From NCBI GenBank assembly GCA_947253135.1, contig CAMXYS010000072.1, positions 1-8,192 on the forward strand: a DNA stretch of 8,192 bases, written 5' to 3'. Source of the stretch: an uncultured Clostridia bacterium (lineage in GTDB: Bacteria; Bacillota; Clostridia; Saccharofermentanales; Fastidiosipilaceae). The notes below the pieces were generated by a model, which was not told where the DNA came from, searched no databases, and saw only the letters and a list, made by a program, of their open reading frames with translations. Each line of letters opens with the position of its first letter. Position 1 is the first letter of the stretch. Both the position numbers and the translations under genes were made by a program. Below are positions 1 to 5,188 of the stretch, piece by piece.

Positions 1-61
1 CGGTAAGCCTCCCCCGGTCCTGCCCGCTTCACCGTCCTATTTAACGGTTCCGGCAGCCCCG
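1..61. other. Sequence downstream of the kinase gene, no supported gene
   Basis: The 61 bases after the kinase stop contain a weak inverted repeat (minus-strand ACCGT and ACGGT around TAAATAGG) without a T-run. A minus-strand GTG preceded by AGGA only two bases away could open another gene that runs off the edge, but this is too short to judge. Confidence 0.3.
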
Positions 62-1651
62 TTAGTCACTCTGCAGGGTAAAGGTAAACTTAGCCCCGCC
101 GATATCACTTTGACCTGCCGTAATATGTTGACCGTGGGCCGCCAAAATCTGGCGGGTGATATAAAGTCCCAAACCGGACCCCGCCGCTCCGGTGCGCGCT
201 CGGTCAGCCTTATAAAAGCGGTTAAACACCTTGTTCAAATCCTCCGCCGAGAGGCCGGGCCCACTGTCTTCCACCGTGATAACCGCTTGTTTTCCTTTGT
301 TGCGCCGCATGGTGGAGACGCTGATGACACCGCCGTCCGGAGTAAATTTGATTGCATTGTTTAATAAGTTGATAAAAACTCGCTCCAATTGACGACTGTC
401 ACCGATTACCATCACCGGCTTACTCCCCTCATCTGTCGGCGCGTAATTAGTCTGTACCGTCAATTTTTTTGCTGTCAATTGAGGCTCCAAGCTGTTGATC
501 ACATCATTGATCAAGGCATGCAGGTTAAAGGGTTGGAAGTCGTAGTCCATCTCATTGGATTCGAGCATGGACATATCGTGCATCTGGTTGACTAAATGCT
601 CCATCGAAATAGCCTTATTTTGCACAATCGTCAGGTAGTGATCATAGTTTTCCGGCGGGATCGTTCCATCCAACATGCCGGTCACAAAGCCCTTAATTGA
701 AGTTAAGGGGGTCCGCAGATCATGTGAAATGCTGGAGACTAAATCTCGCCGGTCGCTGTTCATATGGTCTATTTTTTCGATCATATCATTGATGGAATGG
801 GCTAAAATTGAAATTTCATCCCGCACGCTGGGCAGTTCATCTTCCGGCGGCAACGGAGCCACATCGGCTACCCTGACTGAAAAGTCTCCTTGGGCTACCT
901 GCTCAGCCACAGCAGACATATTCTGCAGCGGTTTGATCAGACGATTAGAAGCCATATAGACGGCTGCCATAGCAGCGACAGCTGCCAAAATAGCCGTCAT
1001 GCCCAAGCTGTTATAGACAATTGCCCGCTGCTCCCCTTTTACATCGACCGGCTCGTGCAACTGCAAAATATAGACTGTCCGCCCGTCCTTCATAATAGGG
1101 CGCACGTAAGAAATCCATTCTCTGCCATCCAAAGTAAAAAGGCCAAAGTAATTACTGCCAACATAAACATAGCCTTCCGGCGGCGTATCTTTACCTATGC
1201 AAGGCTCCGGCAACCGCAGCCGCCCCAGGCCACCCGTCACCGTCGTCAAATCCATGTTATCTGGAAAACCGGTCGCTCGCATAACCGACCCCCGCGGCGA
1301 GACCAACCAAACAAAGGCGCCTATACTTTCCGCCCCTAAATTAGCCTCCCTGGCCATTGCCTCTGCCGCTGTCGCTGTGGTCTCTTCCAGGCCGTCAGAA
1401 AAGGCGGCTTCCGCCCGCTCAAACAAAAGATTGCCGACTTTGGTCAGTTGGGCGGTATGGCTGTCCAGCAAATGCTCCCGCAAGCGCAGAGAGTAAGTCA
1501 AAGCGGCGAGGATAAAAATAATAATAATCACGCTGACCAGCAAAATATTCATCCGCAAAGAAAGAGATGAAAAAACCGGGCGGGCAAACCTGCCCCCACC
1601 CGGTTTTTGACCGGCCTGGCTCAATGGGTGATGAGATGACGAATCCGGCAT
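62..1651 (-). CDS. Membrane sensor histidine kinase with extracellular PAS-like domain
   Basis: Partner of the upstream response regulator; 529 residues. Order: a 33-residue hydrophilic N-terminus, membrane helix 1 (about 34-55, MNILLVSVIIIIFILAAL), an extracellular domain of about 160 residues (an amphipathic helix, then strands such as GAFVWLVSPRGSVMRATG that suggest a PAS/PDC-like sensor fold), helix 2 (about 216-236), a HAMP domain (about 237-295) with a Pro/acid-rich insertion, and HisKA with phosphoacceptor H310 in SSISHDLRTPL. The ATPase domain shows the N box around N428-N432 (FINLLNNAIKF), G1 DSGPG (462-466), F box VFNRFYKADRA and G2 GSGLGL (491-496). All catalytic motifs look intact. 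ATG 1651 has GGGAAGG 8 bases upstream. The first 33 codons contain a terminator-like hairpin, described separately. The ligand is unknown. Confidence 0.94.
   Translation of the reverse strand: MPDSSSHHPLSQAGQKPGGGRFARPVFSSLSLRMNILLVSVIIIIFILAALTYSLRLREHLLDSHTAQLTKVGNLLFERAEAAFSDGLEETTATAAEAMAREANLGAESIGAFVWLVSPRGSVMRATGFPDNMDLTTVTGGLGRLRLPEPCIGKDTPPEGYVYVGSNYFGLFTLDGREWISYVRPIMKDGRTVYILQLHEPVDVKGEQRAIVYNSLGMTAILAAVAAMAAVYMASNRLIKPLQNMSAVAEQVAQGDFSVRVADVAPLPPEDELPSVRDEISILAHSINDMIEKIDHMNSDRRDLVSSISHDLRTPLTSIKGFVTGMLDGTIPPENYDHYLTIVQNKAISMEHLVNQMHDMSMLESNEMDYDFQPFNLHALINDVINSLEPQLTAKKLTVQTNYAPTDEGSKPVMVIGDSRQLERVFINLLNNAIKFTPDGGVISVSTMRRNKGKQAVITVEDSGPGLSAEDLNKVFNRFYKADRARTGAAGSGLGLYITRQILAAHGQHITAGQSDIGGAKFTFTLQSD
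1570..1608 (-). terminator. Strong bidirectional terminator-like hairpin inside the kinase gene's first codons
   Basis: AAAAACCGGG (1571-1580) pairs perfectly with CCCGGTTTTT (1599-1608). Inside, GGGCA (1582-1586) pairs with TGCCC (1591-1595) around a 4-base loop, with one uneven internal bulge. On the minus strand the stem ends in six T (1575-1570); on the plus strand in five. This is the shape of an intrinsic terminator, yet it lies in codons 15-28 of the open kinase frame. It may attenuate kinase transcription relative to the regulator. The structure is clear from sequence; the function is inferred. Confidence 0.6.
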
Positions 1652-1718
1652 AAAACAAACCTTCCCGGCCCTCCGACCAGCTTAACAAAACAAGCGATCA
1701 GGTCCGACTGACGAGTGA

Positions 1719-2507
1719 TTAAGGGCGTTGAGTACCGGCAGAACGATCGGTTTCAAACTTATAACCGACCCCCCAAACCGTATGTATCCGCCAGGCGTGC
1801 TGGTGGTTAGTGGCTGTGATCTTCTCGCGAATACGCTTAATATGAACATCAACCGTGCGGGATTCACCAAAAAAGTCATAACCCCAAATATTGGCCAGCA
1901 GTTGCTCTCTGGTAAACACCCGGTTAGGATGAGCCGCCAGGAAATAAAACAACTCCAACTCCTTAGGCGGCATCTCAATATTGACGCCGTCAATTTCCAC
2001 CCGATATTGACTCTTGTTGATGATTAAGCCCGGAAAGCTGACACACTCATCCGCCGGTCGGTCATCATCCACCTCTGCTCGACCGGCCTTAGACCGCCTT
2101 AAAACAGCGCGCACACGCGCCAGTAACTCTTTGCTTTCAAAGGGCTTTTGCACATAGTCATCCGCTCCCAGCTCCAGGCCGACCACCTTGTCCAAGGTAT
2201 CACCGCGGGCCGTCAACATAATAATTGGGACATCGGAATCGCGGCGAATCTCCCGGCACACATCGTAGCCGTCCTTGCCCGGCAGCATCAAATCAAGAAT
2301 AATGACATCCGGATTCGACTCCTGAAACATCTCGACAGCTGTCAAACCGTCATAGCAGGTGAATACCTGGTAGTGTTCCTTTTCAAAATAAAGCTTAAGC
2401 AGCTCCACAATGCTTTCATCGTCGTCTACAATCAAGACACGCAGACCGGCATTTAGGTCACTCCGTTCACCGGCCGGCATATTTTGTATATTTTTAGGAT
2501 CAGTCAT
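1719..2507 (-). CDS. OmpR/PhoB-family two-component response regulator
   Basis: A DNA-binding response regulator of 262 residues. The receiver domain spans about 21-138: acidic pocket D28-D30, phosphoacceptor D72 in IILDLMLP, T99 in MLTA and K121 in VQKPF. A short acidic linker (146-153) joins a winged-helix domain (about 157-254) with the typical PPKELELFYFLAAHPNRVF, LANIWGYDFFGESRTVDVHI and TVWGVGYKF. The sequence resembles the WalR/PhoP branch in Bacillota, but I cannot assign the regulon, so no symbol is given. ATG 2507 has AAGGAG (2521-2516) 8 bases upstream. About 20 residues precede the receiver, somewhat more than usual; the internal ATG at 2480 has no ribosome site. The partner kinase follows after 67 bases, so the two are very probably co-transcribed. 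Confidence 0.95.
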   Translation of the reverse strand: MTDPKNIQNMPAGERSDLNAGLRVLIVDDDESIVELLKLYFEKEHYQVFTCYDGLTAVEMFQESNPDVIILDLMLPGKDGYDVCREIRRDSDVPIIMLTARGDTLDKVVGLELGADDYVQKPFESKELLARVRAVLRRSKAGRAEVDDDRPADECVSFPGLIINKSQYRVEIDGVNIEMPPKELELFYFLAAHPNRVFTREQLLANIWGYDFFGESRTVDVHIKRIREKITATNHQHAWRIHTVWGVGYKFETDRSAGTQRP

Positions 2508-2529
2508 AACGGTGTCTCCTTCTCTTAAA

Positions 2530-2545
2530 CCGGGCGTCCACCCGG
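2530..2545 (-). other. Short hairpin in the response regulator leader
   Basis: CCGGG-TGGACG-CCCGG on the minus strand, a 5-bp GC stem with a 6-base loop, ending 9 bases before the AAGGAG ribosome site (2521-2516). It has only three T after the stem. It could affect message stability or weakly end read-through from nrdR. Confidence 0.35.
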
Positions 2546-2555
2546 GCTTACTGCC

Positions 2556-2564
2556 ATTCTAGCA
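2556..2564 (-). promoter_or_regulatory. Candidate extended -10 promoter for the two-component operon
   Basis: Minus-strand TGCTAGAAT: TAGAAT (2561-2556) preceded by TGC, an extended -10. No good -35 is seen at 16-18 bases, which extended -10 promoters tolerate. The predicted start near 2549 gives a leader of about 40 bases containing a small hairpin (2545-2530). Confidence 0.45.
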
Positions 2565-2676
2565 CAGGTCACTCCGGCTTCTTCAGATTGCACTTTTCTT
2601 TGCGCCGATCTCGGTTCAGGCGGATAACACTTGACCACAACCGCCGGTTCAATTGTGCTTAATCATAAGAGGGGGT

Positions 2677-3138
2677 TTACTTATCCCCTTTGTCCAAAAA
2701 GGCGGCCAACTCCTCCATAAAAGAACGGGCATCTTTAAACTCTCTGTAAACAGAAGCAAAGCGCACATAGGCAACCTCGTCCAACTTCTGCAGCTGCTCC
2801 ATCACCATTTCGCCGATTTCACGGCTGGAAACTTCGCGTCCCAGCTGGCCCGCCAAGTTATATTCAATCTCTTGTGCCAGCCGGTCGATTTGGTCTGCTG
2901 AAACCGGCCTTTTTTCACAGGCCTTGACCACACCTGCAACCAATTTATCCCGGTTGAACAGTTCTCTTTCCCCGCCTCGTTTGACTACCATCAACGGTAA
3001 CGATTCCACCCGCTCATAGGTGGTGAACCGAGCTCCACAAGCCAGGCATTCCCGCCGGCGGCGGATAGCTGTGCTGTCATCATAGGGTCTGGAATCGACC
3101 ACCTTGTCATTATCGACATCACAAAAAGGACACTTCAT
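2677..3138 (-). CDS. nrdR: NrdR, transcriptional repressor of ribonucleotide reductase genes
   Basis: NrdR senses ATP/dATP and represses nrd operons by binding paired NrdR boxes. The 153-residue length is normal. The N-terminal zinc ribbon has C3-x2-C6 and C31-x2-C34, with SRPYDDSTAIRRRREC between, the near-invariant family pattern. The ATP-cone domain runs from about residue 49 to 139 (LPLMVVKRGGERELFNRDKL to VAYVRFASVYREF). ATG 3138 has AGGAGG (3153-3148) 9 bases upstream. It lies downstream of the ftsZ terminator, so it should have its own promoter or depend on read-through; I see no convincing promoter in the 3139-3289 gap and no NrdR box in the window. The target genes are not here. Identification is very secure. 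Confidence 0.97.
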   Translation of the reverse strand: MKCPFCDVDNDKVVDSRPYDDSTAIRRRRECLACGARFTTYERVESLPLMVVKRGGERELFNRDKLVAGVVKACEKRPVSADQIDRLAQEIEYNLAGQLGREVSSREIGEMVMEQLQKLDEVAYVRFASVYREFKDARSFMEELAAFLDKGDK

Positions 3139-3215
3139 GGTGAATTACCTCCTCTATTTTGCCGGTCTGTACCCGGTGCACAGCTTTCCCGACAAAGGTC
3201 GGTCCGGCCGGCCCG

Positions 3216-3249
3216 GTAAAACAAAACCGGAAGCGCTTAGCCTCCGGTT
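3216..3249 (-). terminator. Intrinsic terminator downstream of ftsZ
   Basis: On the minus strand AACCGGA pairs with TCCGGTT; a G-T wobble and two further pairs extend this to a 10-bp stem (3249-3225) closing a 5-base loop, TAAGC. The descending arm runs into TTTTGTTTTA. It lies 40 bases beyond the ftsZ stop and before nrdR, so it probably ends most ftsZ transcripts. Confidence 0.8.
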
Positions 3250-3289
3250 GTTCAACCAACTTGGCCGTCATCCGGGCCGCAGTCGGTTT

Positions 3290-4756
3290 TCAGTCTTCGT
3301 AATTGTCATCGTCATCTTCAAAGAACCAGGGCAAAATTTTGCCGGGTGTCTTGCGGCGATTGCTGCGCTCGCTGCGACGAGACTTACCTGGCTCGCGTGA
3401 CTTGTCGCCGGCCTGCTCTGCTCCGCCGGTTGACTCGGGTCGGCGAGCCGTCGGTTCAGCTACTGCGCTCCGCCCGGATGCAGCCTGCCCCGCCGTCACA
3501 GCGGGTTCTTCCTGCCTGCCGGCACGGAAGGCTGGGCCGGACGATTGCTGCACCGGGGGCCTTTCCGAACGGGGTTGTTGAGTGCGCTCAAGATGGGGGG
3601 AGGACGGTTGTGCCGGCCGTCTGCCCGGTTGCCGCTGGTCACCGCTGCGGGCCAAAAAATCCGGCACCTCCGCATTGGCCTCCTGGCGACGTGGTTTCAG
3701 TTCACCGGGAATCTGAATAAAATCCCGGCCTGCCCCCGGGCTGGCCTGGCGGGGCGTCGACTGCAACCGCTCTTCACGCTCATTGACAAAACCGGAAGCA
3801 ATAACCGTAATCATTAGTTCATCTGCCATGCTCTCGTCGACTACGGCACCGATAATAATATCTGCACTGGGCGAGGCGGCGTCCCGCACGATGGCGGCAG
3901 CCTTGCTCACCTCTTTAAGGCGCATATCAGGCCCCCCTGTAAAATTGACAATCAGGCGGGAAGCACCCTCGATACCGGTATCCAGCAAGGGACTGTGCAG
4001 GGCATCATCAATCGCAATATCAACGCGATCTTCGCCACTGGCCCGACCGATACCCATATGGCAGAGACCTGCGCCGACCATCACCCGGCGGACGTCTGCC
4101 AAGTCCAGGTTAATCAGGCCCGGGATAGCTACCAAATCGGAGATGCCCGACACACCAAATTTTAAAACCTGGTCGGCCATGGCAAAAGAATCTGCTAAAG
4201 AGGTGTCCTCGTCAGCCATATCCAGCAGCTTATCGTTCGGCACCACAATTAAAGAGTCGACATTCTCCTGTAATTCGCGCACTCCTTGCTCAGCATTGCT
4301 GCGTCGCTGGGCACCCTCGAAGCTGAACGGCCGGGTGACCACACCCACCGTCAATACGCCCATCTCTTTAGCGACTTGAGCTACTACAGGGGCGGCACCG
4401 GTACCGGTACCGCCGCCCATACCGGCCGTGATAAATAACAGGTCTGTACCGGCAATAACGTTGGAAATTTCGTCTTTAGATTCCACCGCCGCCCGGGTCC
4501 CGACTTCCGGGTTAGCCCCGGCACCCAGACCTCTCGTCAATTTTTCACCGATTTGAATTTTAGCTGAAGCTCTAGACCGCTCCAAGGCCTGGTGGTCAGT
4601 GTTGATGGTGATGAACTCAATACCTTTTACACCACTCTCAATCATGCGGTCGACCGCATTGCACCCGCCGCCACCGACGCCGATTACCTTAATAACCGCC
4701 AGGTTTCCATCCTGCGCGGCAAACCCAATCGGATTTTTAGCTGTTCCGTCCTGCAA
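3290..4756 (-). CDS. ftsZ: FtsZ, tubulin-like division GTPase with extended C-terminal tail
   Basis: FtsZ polymerises with GTP into the cytokinetic ring that recruits the divisome. From TTG 4756 the protein has 488 residues (496 from GTG 4780). Motifs: nucleotide loop GVGGGGCNAV (26-35), tubulin signature GGGTGTG (114-120), RRSNAEQGV, and the T7 catalytic loop NLDLADV (216-222) with its acidic residues intact. The globular core ends near MITVIASGF (about 322). A sequence resembling the usual FtsZ tail peptide, EVPDFLAR (363-370), follows, but instead of ending there the protein continues with more than 100 Pro/Gln/Arg-rich residues and a second aromatic motif, KILPWFFEDDDD, near the very end. 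B. subtilis FtsZ has about 380 residues. TTG is favoured by GAAAGGGG 7 bases upstream and by the promoter position. No ftsA precedes it. A terminator lies 40 bases after the stop. Confidence 0.96.
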   Translation of the reverse strand: MQDGTAKNPIGFAAQDGNLAVIKVIGVGGGGCNAVDRMIESGVKGIEFITINTDHQALERSRASAKIQIGEKLTRGLGAGANPEVGTRAAVESKDEISNVIAGTDLLFITAGMGGGTGTGAAPVVAQVAKEMGVLTVGVVTRPFSFEGAQRRSNAEQGVRELQENVDSLIVVPNDKLLDMADEDTSLADSFAMADQVLKFGVSGISDLVAIPGLINLDLADVRRVMVGAGLCHMGIGRASGEDRVDIAIDDALHSPLLDTGIEGASRLIVNFTGGPDMRLKEVSKAAAIVRDAASPSADIIIGAVVDESMADELMITVIASGFVNEREERLQSTPRQASPGAGRDFIQIPGELKPRRQEANAEVPDFLARSGDQRQPGRRPAQPSSPHLERTQQPRSERPPVQQSSGPAFRAGRQEEPAVTAGQAASGRSAVAEPTARRPESTGGAEQAGDKSREPGKSRRSERSNRRKTPGKILPWFFEDDDDNYED

Positions 4757-4763
4757 TTTACTG

Positions 4764-4771
4764 CCCCTTTC
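4764..4771 (-). promoter_or_regulatory. Ribosome binding site for the TTG start of ftsZ
   Basis: GAAAGGGG on the minus strand lies 7 bases before TTG 4756. The competing GTG at 4780 has no purine-rich site at useful distance. Confidence 0.5.
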
Positions 4772-4784
4772 ATCTCGCACCCGA

Positions 4785-4812
4785 ATTATAACTGCCTTAC
4801 TGCATACAACAA
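4785..4812 (-). promoter_or_regulatory. Candidate ftsZ-proximal promoter with perfect TATAAT
   Basis: Minus-strand TTGTTG (4812-4807) is followed after 16 bases by a perfect TATAAT (4790-4785). An A/T-rich tract (about 4830-4813) directly upstream of the -35 could serve as an UP element. Transcription would begin near 4778, beyond the GTG at 4780, so this promoter fits translation from TTG 4756 rather than from that GTG. The -35 matches only TTG of TTGACA. Confidence 0.5.
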
Positions 4813-4965
4813 AAAATAAAAAGAAAATAAGCGGTCATGATCACTTTGTTTCGCTAACCGGTTCTTTTAATCGCTTTGTTACTGCCTAAGTTTACACTAT
4901 AGCCGCCCCGGGAACAATAACGGTCAGATGTTTTTTGTAATCAAACTGAAATATTTATCCTTCCG

Positions 4966-5025
4966 TTAGGCACCGGTGGTCATAACCACCAAATCCTGCT
5001 TAAGCAACTGTATTTTAGTGGTCAT
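4966..5025 (-). CDS. Possible 19-codon leader ORF upstream of ftsZ
   Basis: ATG at 5025 opens a frame encoding MTTKIQLLKQDLVVMTTGA and ends with TAA at 4968-4966. AAGGA (5034-5030) lies 4 bases upstream. I recognise no family. The predicted transcription start (near 5036) would leave a very short leader, which weakens the case. The ORF spans the hairpin at 4990-4975, so if translated it could act as a leader peptide; it may equally be a chance frame. Confidence 0.2.
   Translation of the reverse strand: MTTKIQLLKQDLVVMTTGA
4975..4990 (-). other. Perfect 6-bp inverted repeat with 4-base loop
   Basis: GGTGGT-TATG-ACCACC on the minus strand. No T-run follows, so it is not an intrinsic terminator. 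It could be an operator or an RNA hairpin in the ftsZ leader. It overlaps one copy of the recurring TYATGACCAC motif. Confidence 0.4.
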
Positions 5026-5042
5026 GACATCCTTACCGGATC

Positions 5043-5072
5043 ATTGTAGCACATATTTGTTTTTATTTTGAA
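5043..5072 (-). promoter_or_regulatory. Candidate extended -10 promoter in the ftsQ-ftsZ gap
   Basis: On the minus strand TTCAAA (5072-5067, four of six matches to TTGACA) is followed after 18 bases by TACAAT (5048-5043), preceded by TGC, which makes an extended -10 (TGnTACAAT). A start near 5036 would drive the small ORF and ftsZ. It resembles the element before the response regulator gene. This is a sequence match only. Confidence 0.45.
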
Positions 5073-5188
5073 GCTATTTTGTCATCAATTTGTCATGAAT
5101 CCGGTCAGGCTGTAAAACTCTGTCTTCAAGCTTGATTTTGTTTTCTTCACTAACCCACCGAACCGACCGGTTGCCGGCAGCCAATCAG

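Larger units (their letters stand above)
4781..5188 (-). other. Intergenic region between ftsQ and ftsZ
   Basis: About 408 bases separate the ftsQ stop from the most upstream possible ftsZ start, in a cluster whose upstream genes overlap. I see no ftsA or other long ORF. It is richer in A+T than its flanks. It holds an extended -10 promoter candidate (5072-5043), a possible 19-codon ORF (5025-4966), a hairpin GGTGGT-TATG-ACCACC (4990-4975), four copies of a TCATGAC-like motif and a second promoter candidate directly before ftsZ (4812-4785). No convincing intrinsic terminator follows ftsQ, so read-through from ftsQ is possible. Confidence 0.7.

Noticed and set aside
890..1339. 149-codon plus-strand open frame opposite the kinase gene
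   Set aside because: Antisense to the kinase extracellular domain and HAMP region, with no recognisable domain or good ribosome site.
2580..2676. Terminator downstream of nrdR
   Set aside because: GGCGG and CCGCC can pair across a 17-base loop, but no T-run follows; I see no convincing intrinsic terminator here.
3189..3202. Hairpin CCGAC-CTTT-GTCGG between ftsZ and nrdR
   Set aside because: Only 5 bp and no T-run afterwards. The better terminator is at 3249-3216.
3783..4379. 198-codon plus-strand open frame opposite ftsZ
   Set aside because: It lies wholly antisense to the conserved FtsZ core, has a Ser/Thr/Ile-rich composition expected from reading the opposite strand, and shows no recognisable domain.
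4811..4857. Possible attenuator: weak stem AAGTG/CGCTT followed by a T-rich tract on the minus strand
   Set aside because: The stem has only 5 pairs including a G-U, so it is too weak. The T-rich tract is better explained as A/T-rich DNA upstream of the -35 element.
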